A stretch of 44,370 nt of DNA from Sodalis sp. dw_96 (GCF_018449575.1 NZ_JAAVUT010000029.1:1-44370), one strand, 5' to 3'; shown: positions 8,236 to 16,397, numbered from the stretch's first letter. A program made the numbers and translations. Notes: generated by a model from the letters alone, not told the origin.

Positions 8236-9088
8236 AATAGCGGCGGTACTATTAAACTTGTATGACCTATATCTAAATTAGGATATTCCTGATTACAAAT
8301 CATGAAAATAAATCATAATAATATGATTTTAATCAAGAAATTATGAATAGTTTTCCTTAACAATTTCTATAATTTTTCCCGCATTGCGCAGATTATAAGA
8401 AAAAATACTATAAGGATATTTTTAAAGATAAATCAGCAGAAAATATAATATTCATTATTAGATTCAGAATCATTAACCAATTCAGGCAATATTTATACTT
8501 TTTTTAGCACATGCAGATATGTTCTGAAATGAAAATACTTCATAGAGCCTTGGGAAAAATCTATTTTTTTGAACCGCCGCTCATCCTCGCTGAAAAAAGC
8601 AGTCAACTGACAAAACTAGGGCCAAGGAAAACCTATATGAATATCTTATGTTTAGAAAAGTCAAGATGTTATAAATAATCCGGGGATTGATAATTATTCA
8701 ATGAGCTGATCTTGATCCAAAAGAGCTGCGATAAAACCTTATTACATAGACTTATATCTTCGCCATACTTCGGTAGAAAATCGGAAGGTCAAACCGCCCT
8801 TTTCTATCTGACTTTTCTGCACATTTCGCCACCTGCGCAGTACGCACTTACTTTTGCGCAGTAGTGCGCAGTTTTATTTTTTCAGGAAGCTTAATGTACC
8901 GGCGTCCAGTAGCGCAGTTGATTCCTTTGGACCCCCACCATGGCTTTGGGAAGATGTTCGTTTTGGCATAGTCGGCGAGGAATTTTTTTGAGCTACCCCT
9001 AGTCCGGTTTTGCCTTTGTTTATTCCTAATGCTTCGTCAAAAGAAAGATAAAGGCTGATATTAAAAATTAACACACAGGAGAGTTGAT
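8236..9088. other. AT-rich intergenic region, 850 bases, no clear gene
   Basis: No recognisable gene. A 66-codon frame on the minus strand (9074-8874) has no known family or convincing ribosome-binding site and is not called. Most of 8236-8560 is strongly AT-rich and could hold the AraC-family gene's promoter. The only distinct structure is the TGCGCAG cluster at 8834-8871. Confidence 0.5.
8834..8871 (+). repeat. Cluster of TGCGCAG direct repeats
   Basis: TGCGCAGTA occurs at 8834-8842 and 8855-8863, and TGCGCAG at 8865-8871. TGCGCA is itself a palindrome. The cluster lies about 220 bases upstream of the small HEAT-repeat gene and could be an operator array. No regulator can be named. Confidence 0.4.
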
Positions 9089-9295
9089 ATGTTGCCAGAG
9101 GTCAAAAAAAGATTACTAGCATTAACGAATGATAATGTCAGGGAAGTGAAAATTGCGGCCATTCAAGCGTTGGCAGAATCAGCCGATCCCGAGCCTGAGA
9201 TTATTGAACGCTTTTTGCTCCTATCTAACGACATGGTAAAAGAAGTAAAAGTTGCCGCGACTATCGCGCTCGGCAGAATCAACCGTCTACTGTAA
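9089..9295 (+). CDS. Minimal HEAT-repeat protein, unknown function
   Basis: 68 residues made of two HEAT-like helical repeats: V-K-K-R-L-L-A-L-T-N-D-N-V-R-E-V-K-I-A-A-I-Q-A-L (about 5-28) and a second copy with L-L-S-N-D-M-V-K-E-V-K-V-A-A-T-I-A-L-G-R-I (about 44-64). The conserved D-N/D-x-V-R/K-x-V-K-x-A-A-x-x-A-L core is present in both. A strong ribosome-binding site (AGGAGAG) precedes the ATG. HEAT repeats usually mediate protein binding; two repeats alone are unusually few. It may be a free-standing adaptor or a relic of a larger protein. A hairpin follows directly. Confidence 0.7.
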   Translation: MLPEVKKRLLALTNDNVREVKIAAIQALAESADPEPEIIERFLLLSNDMVKEVKVAATIALGRINRLL

Positions 9296-9301
9296 TCCAT
9301 C

Positions 9302-9335
9302 ATCACAAGGGCTAATTTTGATTAGACCTTGTGAT
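9302..9335 (+). other. Strong hairpin after the HEAT-repeat gene
   Basis: ATCACAAGG (9302-9310) pairs with CCTTGTGAT (9327-9335), and inside it CTAAT pairs with ATTAG around a TTTG loop, giving 14 base pairs with one internal G/A mismatch. It starts 7 bases after the stop codon. There is no T-run after it, so it is not a standard intrinsic terminator; it may protect the mRNA 3' end. Confidence 0.65.
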
Positions 9336-9445
9336 AACGCCCCCCATTATAGAGGTGACGAAAAGAGCCGCCCACGACTGTGACGTGTTCTTTACCACCA
9401 AGCCCGGCAGTACCAGTAAAATCCAAAGCCGCCGCCAGGTATGTT

Positions 9446-9742
9446 TTAAGGATGAGAAATATTTCCGTTATGGTTCCCGCCTGGGGTTTGCGATGTCATT
9501 TCATTGCTGACCGTGCTAATCCGCTTATTTTCGAGGTCATGGTGGATGCTTTGCCGTTTGCCTATTTGGTCGTTTGCAATGACAGCGGCAAAATAGGCAA
9601 TGAGCATGGTGTCGGTAAGCGTACCTCTGTACGCTTGCCAGATAATAACGCCGGTCACCGTAATGAAGCCAAGACCCTTCATCCATTTGCTTAATGAAGG
9701 CCGTTCGTCGCCGGCGCTGTTGAACACGTCAAGGATTGGCAT
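9446..9742 (-). CDS. Small phage-type membrane protein (DUF2644-like, possible holin)
   Basis: 98 residues with two hydrophobic segments (GLGFITVTGVIIWQAY, about 24-39, and TMLIAYFAAVIA, about 45-56) after an N-terminal DVFNSAGDERPSLSKW. This layout resembles the short DUF2644-type proteins found beside phage endolysins; that assignment is from memory and tentative. Its ATG shares one base with the TGA of the endolysin upstream (TGATG), so the two are translationally coupled and probably form a lysis cassette. The C-terminal 35 residues are polar. Confidence 0.5.
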   Translation of the reverse strand: MPILDVFNSAGDERPSLSKWMKGLGFITVTGVIIWQAYRGTLTDTMLIAYFAAVIANDQIGKRQSIHHDLENKRISTVSNEMTSQTPGGNHNGNISHP

Positions 9743-10368
9743 CAGAGCAGCACCTTGCAGGAGACTTGATACCGGGCCTGCCGATCGTTGAAACCGTTTG
9801 TTCCGCCGTTGATGCGCTTCGTCAGCCCCAGCATATCTTTAGCGTCTGCGAATGCATTGCAGCCATTGGCATCCCAGAACCACCCGGCGGAACGAGCAAC
9901 GTTTGCGTCTTCAAGGAGAGAATCAGGGTTGGCAATCAGGTCCAGGCCGAGCTTTTGACCGCAAGCGAGGTAGTTGTCATGGAAGGTGACCTGCTTCAGT
10001 CCGCGGCCCCGATATCGCCAGCCATCTCCGTCAAGCTGGTTACCGTAGCGGCCACCGTAAACGATGTTTGCTATTGCCATCTGCCGTTGAGGCGATAACG
10101 CCAACTCCCCGGTTTTTCGGCCAAGCTGTTCGCGTTGCGCGGCGGTTAACCTGTCGCCAAAGATCGTTAATCCGACAACGGAGTAATTAAATGACTCGGA
10201 CAAGGTGGTAAATCCGGCTGATTCCGTTCCGATTTGCGCTATGAATGCAGCCTGACGCAATCCCGTGTCTATACCGAATTCATCCATGGTGTCGGTTAGG
10301 AGTTTAAACCAACGAGCAGCGAGAGAGGGCGTCAGATTTGCGGCAAATCGAAAGTTATCTTGATTCAT
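9742..10368 (-). CDS. Phage endolysin, glycoside hydrolase family 19 (chitinase-like)
   Basis: 208 residues from the ATG at 10368, which has GAAGGA upstream and gives the family start MNQDNFRFAANLTPSLAARW; the frame is open further upstream without similarity. GH19 endolysins cleave peptidoglycan glycan strands. Visible family features: RQAAFIAQIGTESAGF with the catalytic Glu region (about 39-54), SESFNYSV, the G-R-Y-G-N segment, GDGWRYRGRGLKQVTF and the closing ITRINGG-type motif (LTKRINGGTNGF). No holin, spanin or structural genes adjoin except the small membrane protein, so it looks like an orphan prophage remnant. The catalytic core appears intact. Confidence 0.85.
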   Translation of the reverse strand: MNQDNFRFAANLTPSLAARWFKLLTDTMDEFGIDTGLRQAAFIAQIGTESAGFTTLSESFNYSVVGLTIFGDRLTAAQREQLGRKTGELALSPQRQMAIANIVYGGRYGNQLDGDGWRYRGRGLKQVTFHDNYLACGQKLGLDLIANPDSLLEDANVARSAGWFWDANGCNAFADAKDMLGLTKRINGGTNGFNDRQARYQVSCKVLL

Positions 10369-11354
10369 TTTCTGTCGTCCTTCGCCTCTTGTTTGACTTT
10401 CTTGATAGTGCTGCCGGGCAAACTGACAAACGGTGTTTGAGGCCGATAAGTGTCTTATCCTGGTCTCTGACATTGCGCCATTTGAATTCCCCTGGCGTCT
10501 CGCCGATCGGTCCTGTGGCTTTAAACAGGTCGGAAAGCGTCGATTTTTTGTGTCACTGATTAGGTAAATAAATATCAGCGCAGGCAGGCCAAAACAATCG
10601 CATTAAATAGCACAGGTGCAGCAATTAGCAGTGGGGGTTTAGGTCAAATACGCTTAAGAGCACGCCTTCTCCATAATAAAAGGTATTTGTGTTCCTCCAG
10701 CATAACCATGCCGCGTTTGACCCCCATCCCTCAACTTGTCGTTACCTTCGAATCCGGTTATTGCCGGTAAAACTCCAGCGCGGCAAAAGCAGGGACAAAC
10801 TCTTTATTTATCAGTCCACCGGCGCGTGTGCAAAAAGGCTTGGATACCTGTAGGCACGGATAAAATCAACTGCGCGTCGAAAAGATCGCCAGCGGTACCT
10901 TGAGCGCAAATTATTAACTGGTATATGACAGATTTGGCAATGTAGGAGAAATTGGTCAACCCGGCAGGATATGAACATCGTCGTTGGATATTTTTTCATC
11001 AAACGTCGTATATAAAAGCCGATGGTAATACAGCTTCGACAGTAAGAAAAACAAGAGTTGACAGTAATAAAGCTTGGCAGTCTGTTTTGCGACGGGTAGG
11101 AATAGAAAACCTACGTTTTCATGATTAGAAACGACTTGAGTTAGTTGGTTAATTAAATCCGGTATTTAATTATCTGCATGGTAAGAATTGGATGGATGAA
11201 AATTGGCCGAAATAGGGACAAGATATACACATTTATCGCCGATTCATTTATCTGAGCATGCGAAGCAAATTCATGAGATACTTCATACAACAGCACAAAT
11301 AAGGAACAAGCAGGAAAAAGGATTAAAGAAGGTGGTTCAAGCAGTTGTTATTGT
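10369..11354. other. Long region without confident genes between endolysin remnant and attL
   Basis: About 985 bases. At 10560-10365 on the minus strand a frame with LSDLFKATGPIGETPGEFKW ends inside the start of the endolysin gene and has no start codon; it may be the truncated tail of another phage gene. The remaining short frames lack ribosome-binding sites and known families. It should be chromosome that lay downstream of tRNA-Lys before prophage integration. Confidence 0.5.
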
Positions 11355-11396
11355 TGGTGGGTCGTGCAGGGTTCGAACCTGCGACCAATTGATTAA
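11355..11396 (-). other. attL: attL: 3' fragment of tRNA-Lys (UUU)
   Basis: On the minus strand, 42 bases run from the anticodon region (TTAATCAATTGGTCGCAGG) through the T arm to ACGACCCACCA, matching the 3' half of enterobacterial tRNA-Lys with one difference in the T loop. The 5' half of the tRNA is absent, so this is the duplicated attachment core left by integration, not a working tRNA. The intact tRNA-Lys should lie on the minus strand at the other end of the prophage. Confidence 0.88.
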
Positions 11397-11494
11397 GAGT
11401 TTTTGATAAAAATAACTTAAAATCAACACATTACACAATATATCTTTACTTTAGAAACGATAAACCACCATATGAAGCTTTTAAATGATGATTT

Positions 11495-11513
11495 ATCGCC
11501 ATTTGATCGCCAT
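11495..11513 (+). repeat. ATCGCCAT direct repeat in the att arm
   Basis: ATCGCCAT at 11495-11502 and 11506-11513, an 11-bp period, lies about 100 bases inside attL. Two copies one helical turn apart suggest an Int arm or Cox site, but this is inference. Confidence 0.4.
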
Positions 11514-11543
11514 AAGTCAAACTCGAAATTATTATCACCGAAA

Positions 11544-13334
11544 TCATGCCATTTTTTTAACAAGTAGGTTTGTGGATTTTTTAATTTTTTGATTCAATAA
11601 TAAACCAACTTCCCCCTGTTCTGCAAAACTTACGGATTTATTATTTATTTGAATGTCTTCTAGAATTGCTTTTTGATAAACATCTCCGTCTCGTATTACT
11701 ATTTCCATACCTTTTTCTACTCTGATGCCATTTATGTCATCAATTATAGCCACCATACCTTCTTTAAATAATTTTGATGGTTTCCCAAGCGATAAAAACG
11801 AATTAGCGGTCAGATCAACGAGACCAATTTCATGCAATTGCTCAATTACGTTTTTTTTATTTAATATGCCGGCTTCTATTAAAAAAAATGATTTAAATAG
11901 TTCGTATGTTGTAAGCAATCCTCTTTCGGCAAGTTCTGCATCTCTGATTTGAGTTGTAGTAAAAGGAGGATTAATTCTTGTCTTTGGCGGGATATAACGC
12001 TGATGATTTACAATATATAAAGCGTCTACATCAAATTTGTTTCTTTCTTTACACCTTCTATGCATGATTTTACTGATTTGAGCACAATCATTATCCGTTG
12101 AAGTTCCACCAACCCCTTTCACTTCAATGATTAATAATCCTTTATCAGTCTCAATTTGTAAATCTTCTTCAAGTAATTCATTGTTTGTGTTATCAACATC
12201 TATAATATCAACATAGCCAAGCCAATTCAAAAACTTTGATACTGCACTAACTAGATTATCACCCGTTTCAAAGATCATCTCATGAAGAAACTTAAAATTT
12301 TCATGATTGGTATTAATCTTCTCATCTATTTTTTTATTTTCAAGAACAAATCTATTTTTAAGTTCATTTTTTTGTTCCAATAACTTTTTTTCATTTGGAA
12401 GGAAATAGTCATCATTTTCTAACCATTTAAATTGCCCTGAATACGGGAAGATCTTAGGGCTAACGCTAGGTAAATAGACATCGAGTAGTTCCTCTAAAAA
12501 ATCACTTTTATTAGTAATATCTGGAAAGAAATACAAGGTACTATTGCCTGCTAGCAACACAAACGAAACGATCTCATCGTTAGAATTCAAAAGCAATGGA
12601 ATAAAATATGAAGCTTTCTCAAATTCACCAATATTACTATACTGCATTGGATGTTGAAATACGTTATAATACGCACCATTTGAAACATGCTTTTGAAGTA
12701 ATTGATCTATAAACGTCTCATCATTAGTTAATTTCATTTTTTTTCCGAAGCGCCGGAGACTCGATGGCATTTTCTTTAAAACGCTTATATTATCCAATGG
12801 TCCTATCTGATCGACTCGCTCTTTAGTACCTGTATAATACCTCATCTTATAAACTTCACTGGTAAATGACCCTAAAAAGACAATTACAATCTTCTCATTT
12901 TTGAATATACTTTCAAACTCTTTTGCAATAAGGTCTAATGCGAATGGTTTCGGGTTATAGGTACTTTTAGGATGTTCGCAAATTACCACAATATCCTTAT
13001 CGGTCCGTTCTTTATTTTCAAATTCCACTGTCTTGTTGCTGGTCAAATCGAATATAAAAACATCATTTTCATGCAAATTAGGTGGAACACACGGCTCATA
13101 CAAAACTTCTTGATATTGATGTTCGAGTAGTACTGGAAGGGTTACACATGAGCCTAAACTTGCGGTAGTAAAATTCAAACCCATCGAGGCCAACTTAATC
13201 TCAACATCCAGAGAAGGATCAAATAACAAAATACTTGGCATATCAATTTTAGCTATGTTTGTATTATTACTTTCATATTCTTTACTAGTAATTATATTTA
13301 AATCTTTAGGGCTCTTCTTAGATTTAATGAACAC
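11544..13334 (-). CDS. Cargo protein: PD-(D/E)XK nuclease core plus EF-Tu domain-2-like barrel
   Basis: 596 residues, strongly AT-rich, lying between attL and int. Four parts can be seen. Residues 30-180 look like an alpha/beta domain with alternating hydrophobic strands (SILLFDPS, VFIFDLT, DIVVICEH, IVIVFLG). Residues 313-350 are Lys/Glu-rich and probably coiled coil. Residues 358-445 fit a PD-(D/E)XK nuclease: a helix at 360-372 (NLVSAVSKFLNWLGY), then E390-D391 and the core E404-V-K406 (LIIEVKG). Residues 525-595 (GIRVEKGMEIVI to VGLLLNQKIKKSTNLLVKK) resemble the barrel of EF-Tu domain 2. I know no named protein with this architecture. The position and composition suggest phage defence. 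Its start is 15 bases from the end of int. Confidence 0.7.
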   Translation of the reverse strand: MFIKSKKSPKDLNIITSKEYESNNTNIAKIDMPSILLFDPSLDVEIKLASMGLNFTTASLGSCVTLPVLLEHQYQEVLYEPCVPPNLHENDVFIFDLTSNKTVEFENKERTDKDIVVICEHPKSTYNPKPFALDLIAKEFESIFKNEKIVIVFLGSFTSEVYKMRYYTGTKERVDQIGPLDNISVLKKMPSSLRRFGKKMKLTNDETFIDQLLQKHVSNGAYYNVFQHPMQYSNIGEFEKASYFIPLLLNSNDEIVSFVLLAGNSTLYFFPDITNKSDFLEELLDVYLPSVSPKIFPYSGQFKWLENDDYFLPNEKKLLEQKNELKNRFVLENKKIDEKINTNHENFKFLHEMIFETGDNLVSAVSKFLNWLGYVDIIDVDNTNNELLEEDLQIETDKGLLIIEVKGVGGTSTDNDCAQISKIMHRRCKERNKFDVDALYIVNHQRYIPPKTRINPPFTTTQIRDAELAERGLLTTYELFKSFFLIEAGILNKKNVIEQLHEIGLVDLTANSFLSLGKPSKLFKEGMVAIIDDINGIRVEKGMEIVIRDGDVYQKAILEDIQINNKSVSFAEQGEVGLLLNQKIKKSTNLLVKKMA

Positions 13335-13348
13335 TTCATATCATCCTT

Positions 13349-14356
13349 TCATACTGACATCAATGGATTATATCGTATCGCATCTTCTAAATGTTCTGGT
13401 GAAAAATGCGAATACCGCATCGTCATCTTGATATCGGTATGCCCTAAAACCCTCTGCAATACAAGGATATTTCCACCATTCATCATAAAAAAGCTGGCAA
13501 ACGTATGCCGTAGCACATGGGAGCTTTGCCGTGCCGGTAGTTTTATGCTTGTGCGTTTCAAGGCTGAACGAAACGCCGCATAGCATGACGGGAATAAGCG
13601 ACCACTTTTTTGTGGTAATTGGTTATATAGTTCTTCGCGTATGGGCACGCTGCGATTGCGTTTGCCTTTTGTTTTCGTGAAAGTAACCTTGTGAGGAATA
13701 ACCTGCGAACGGGTCAATTTTTCTGCTTCTGACCAGCGGGCGCCGGTAGCCAGACATATCTTCACCACAAGGCTTAATTCGGGGACAGTGCTTCGAGCGC
13801 AGGCATTGAGTAGTTCTTCAACTTGCGGCTTGGTCAAGAAAGACATCTCCTGCTCGGTGGTGCTGTACAGCCTGATATTTTTTAATGGATTGTCCTTTTT
13901 CCATTCTCCACAGCGCATAAGCTCATTGAATACCGCACGCAGGTAGGCCAGTTCAATATTTAATGTCCTGGGTGATACGCCCTTCTTTCTCGTGCCGCGC
14001 AGGATTTCCCCTTTGAGACGTTTTTCTCTATAGCGGGAAAACGCCTTGGCATCAAAATCTACCGCCTTGGGATCGCCAAGGTCGCGGCACAGATTCATTA
14101 ATACCTTCAACCGGTTCTGGTAGCCATTCAGCGACACGCCATAAGCACCGGCCCATATTTCCACTAAATCAGAAAGCGTGCGGTTATCTCTTTTTTCGCC
14201 CAACCAGGGTTTGACATCCACCTCCTCCATGATGAAACGCTCAAATGCCAGCGTTTCACCTTTGGTGGCAAACTGTTTTCTGATCCTCTTTCCCGTACGG
14301 CCATTCGGGTAACACTCACAAATCCATTTCCCTGTGCTTAATTTCCTGATTGTCAT
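13349..14356 (-). CDS. int: P2/186-type tyrosine integrase
   Basis: 335 residues from the ATG at 14356, which has AGGAAAGG upstream and starts MTIRKLSTGKW; this is the family length, and the longer frame runs into cI. Site-specific recombinase for integration at tRNA-Lys. Catalytic residues visible: R207 (ATGARWSEA), the beta-strand Lys near 230-232 (FTKTKGKR), H280-V-L-R283, H306 (VLGHTDIK) and the nucleophile Y315 (MRYSHF). The N-terminal arm-binding region (WICECYPNGRTGKRIRKQF) is present. It lies directly downstream of cI, as in 186, and close to attL. It appears intact. Confidence 0.95.
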   Translation of the reverse strand: MTIRKLSTGKWICECYPNGRTGKRIRKQFATKGETLAFERFIMEEVDVKPWLGEKRDNRTLSDLVEIWAGAYGVSLNGYQNRLKVLMNLCRDLGDPKAVDFDAKAFSRYREKRLKGEILRGTRKKGVSPRTLNIELAYLRAVFNELMRCGEWKKDNPLKNIRLYSTTEQEMSFLTKPQVEELLNACARSTVPELSLVVKICLATGARWSEAEKLTRSQVIPHKVTFTKTKGKRNRSVPIREELYNQLPQKSGRLFPSCYAAFRSALKRTSIKLPARQSSHVLRHTFASFFMMNGGNILVLQRVLGHTDIKMTMRYSHFSPEHLEDAIRYNPLMSV

Positions 14357-14363
14357 ACCTTTC

Positions 14364-14942
14364 CTACGCTTTTTGTAAAATACTCTCCACATGGGCTAAA
14401 ACTGAGATATCCGATAAGGCGCATTCAAACGGCTCTTTGATTTCACTGCCGCTGACGCGGACCTTTCCGACGGGGATCAGCTCTAAATTCCTGATACTGA
14501 CCTGACCTTCTATCTCAACAAGCCACTTCCCATCCAGCACCGTCTCAAATGCATCATCCAGGATGTATTTGGTTGCATCCTGTCCGACGATGCGCGGTTG
14601 CTGGATCCCTTCATCAAAAAATTTCTTATCGATTACAAGATAACCCTTATCTTCAAGTTTACCTTTATTAAGCAGGCTATATTTAAGCGAGATCACTTCT
14701 CCCTTAGCATCCTCATACATAGGGCCATCACCATGAGCCAGCCAGTGTAATGAAACGCCGGTATCAAGTGCACAGCCAATCAACAGTATCGCCGGGTAAA
14801 AATCGCGGTTCCACCAAGTGCCCAGAGTGCTATTGCTAATGCCGGTAAGGTGTGATAACTCCGCCCTTTTTTTAAGGCCATACGCTTGTATCGCCCGCTC
14901 TATCGCTTCCCTACCGCCACCGTTTGGATCAAATCGTCTCAT
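14364..14942 (-). CDS. cI: 186-type CI repressor
   Basis: 192 residues, the same length as 186 CI, from the ATG at 14942 with GGAAG seven bases upstream; an ATG eight codons earlier has no such signal. It maintains lysogeny by binding operators at the early promoters. The N-terminal part (about 10-65) is a CI-type helix-turn-helix (LKKRAELSHLTGISNSTLGT). The C-terminal part aligns with the oligomerisation domain of 186 CI (GKWLVEIEGQVSIRNLELIP, KEPFECALSDI). There is no Ser-Lys protease signature, so RecA-driven self-cleavage is not expected. The stop codon lies 8 bases before the int start. Confidence 0.92.
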   Translation of the reverse strand: MRRFDPNGGGREAIERAIQAYGLKKRAELSHLTGISNSTLGTWWNRDFYPAILLIGCALDTGVSLHWLAHGDGPMYEDAKGEVISLKYSLLNKGKLEDKGYLVIDKKFFDEGIQQPRIVGQDATKYILDDAFETVLDGKWLVEIEGQVSIRNLELIPVGKVRVSGSEIKEPFECALSDISVLAHVESILQKA

Positions 14943-15052
14943 TTGAAATCTTCCATTTGACCTCACTCAAACGAGGTGGTAAATTCGCCACAACATCTCG
15001 TTTGAGCTAGTCTAGCTTAATTGCTCTTCATCGTCGAAAGGAATAATGCCTT
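14937..15052. promoter_or_regulatory. CI/Cox operator and divergent early promoters
   Basis: Between the divergent cI and cox starts, CTCAAACGAG (14966-14975) and its perfect complement CTCGTTTGAG (14997-15006) form an inverted repeat with centres 31 bases apart. Inside them GTGG and CCAC also face each other. Further TTTGA half-sites occur at about 14942 and 14956. This is where 186-type CI and Apl/Cox bind. The sites are seen; assigning them to CI is inference. Confidence 0.7.
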
Positions 15053-15328
15053 ATGAAGCCAATAATCTCAATAAACCTTGTCGTACCGGCGCCATATCTT
15101 CCAATTGAAGAATATTGCCGTTTGACAGGCCATGCCAAGTCAACCGTGCTGCTGATGGTGAGCGATGGCCGCCTTACCATCAAACACAAGGCCGACGCCC
15201 TCAATTCGAAAACCGGCAGGATCAAAGTTAAAGCCAAAGTTGAGATCAACATGGTAGAGCAGACCCTACGCGCTCTCCATGAGTCTGGGTTTGATGCGCG
15301 CCTGAGCGGCGCAGTGAAATCGTTTTGA
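15053..15328 (+). CDS. cox: Cox/Apl-type excisionase and early regulator
   Basis: 91 residues. In P2/186 phages this small DNA-binding protein represses the lysogenic promoter and directs excision with Int. A helix-turn-helix is visible at about 20-45 (LPIEEYCRLTGHAKSTVLLM followed by VSDGRLTIKHKA). It starts at an ATG with AAGGA nine bases upstream, is divergent from cI, and is the first gene of the early operon. Sequence similarity to P2 Cox is weak outside the HTH, so the call leans on position. Confidence 0.82.
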   Translation: MKPIISINLVVPAPYLPIEEYCRLTGHAKSTVLLMVSDGRLTIKHKADALNSKTGRIKVKAKVEINMVEQTLRALHESGFDARLSGAVKSF

Positions 15329-15348
15329 TTTGTTAAAAGGAGACCCAT

Positions 15349-15840
15349 ATGTTTAAAAAAGGAACGGGCAAATATCCCTTATGGGATGCGGCGCTTCAGC
15401 ATTTTGCTCAAACTAACGACACTCAACGCCTTGCGGAAAATTGCGGATTGGATCTCAAATCTCTCAGCGAAAAGTTGGATCCAGGCAGACTCGAACGACT
15501 AACCGCTGCTGAGCTTATCCATCTCACCCATGAATCAGGTGATTGCACCCTCTTGGACGGCATGCTCGCGCAGTTAGGCATCATTACGCCTAACGATATT
15601 AGCAACTCCTTAGAACATATTTACCTGCCGGACCGGGCAATGAGGATTTCAGCCAAAGCCGTTATGCTTCCGGGACGCGCGATGAAGTTCATTGTCAAAA
15701 ATGCTCATTTGAATGAGACGAGTAATACCGACGTTTATCTAACCTGCGAGACAGGGCATGGCGCGATGTCTTATGCCAATGCGCTCAGACAACATTGTTT
15801 TAAGGATTCTAAAACGAACTTCCCCTCAACAAGACATTAA
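15349..15840 (+). CDS. cII: Phage regulatory protein CII (186-type)
   Basis: 163 residues. In 186 CII activates establishment of lysogeny from the early region. The N-terminal half fits the phage CII family (YPLWDAALQHFAQTNDTQRL, then LTAAELIHLTHESGDCTLLD and GMLAQLG). The C-terminal 80 residues (IYLPDRAMRISAKAVML onward) do not match what I know of 186 CII and may be a replaced segment. A clear AAAAGGAGA ribosome-binding site precedes the ATG. It lies 20 bases after cox. Confidence 0.82.
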   Translation: MFKKGTGKYPLWDAALQHFAQTNDTQRLAENCGLDLKSLSEKLDPGRLERLTAAELIHLTHESGDCTLLDGMLAQLGIITPNDISNSLEHIYLPDRAMRISAKAVMLPGRAMKFIVKNAHLNETSNTDVYLTCETGHGAMSYANALRQHCFKDSKTNFPSTRH

Positions 15841-15866
15841 TTCAATCAATAGCTTAAGGATAAGTT

Positions 15867-16397
15867 ATGAACAATCGATTTTTATTCAAATCCTACCATA
15901 TCCGCACTTTGCCAGACGGTATTCGCAATGTTATCGGTAAATACTTCGCTACCCAGCGCTGGCAAGCCACCTGTGCTTTTTATGACAAGTTACCGGAACG
16001 CTACCGGGCAACGGTCTGCTTCCATGCGGGTCTGAAAAAACAGCAATGCACTTTCGGTCTTGTTGAAATGGACATTATCGATCGGGAAAAAATTGTTATG
16101 GCACTGGACGAGATACGCTGTGCTTTTAATGATTACGCATACCGCGGTCCTGACCGCTTCGCGTTGGTAGAAGCGTTGAGTCTGAGTGAACGCAAAACCC
16201 TTTATTTTCACGCCAGCAAGACGCCGATTGAGCTCGAAAATTCTTACGACTGGACACAAGGCAGAAGCCCGGCCTATTTCCTCACAGTGCTTTGCGCATT
16301 CGAAGAGCTATGTCAGATGTTCGATGATGCTCCGGTGATTATCACAGCCGTTAAGCCCAGTGAATATGAATTAAAAAACCCCATAACTAACATCTAA
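15867..16397 (+). CDS. Unknown early phage protein (176 residues)
   Basis: 176 residues, no family recognised. It follows cII by 26 bases in the early operon, with AAGGATAAG before the ATG. The sequence is mixed alpha/beta with an even composition and no membrane segment. P2-type phages keep variable small genes between cII/B and A, so a role in early regulation or replication is possible but unproven. Confidence 0.7.
   Translation: MNNRFLFKSYHIRTLPDGIRNVIGKYFATQRWQATCAFYDKLPERYRATVCFHAGLKKQQCTFGLVEMDIIDREKIVMALDEIRCAFNDYAYRGPDRFALVEALSLSERKTLYFHASKTPIELENSYDWTQGRSPAYFLTVLCAFEELCQMFDDAPVIITAVKPSEYELKNPITNI

Noticed and set aside
8874-9074. 66-codon minus-strand ORF as a gene
   Set aside because: No recognised family, no convincing ribosome-binding site, and it lies in otherwise non-coding sequence.
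11355-11396. Functional tRNA gene
   Set aside because: Only the 3' half from the anticodon loop onward is present; the 5' acceptor and D arm are missing.
11203-11406. 67-codon plus-strand ORF across attL
   Set aside because: It reads through the tRNA-Lys fragment in antisense and has no family similarity.
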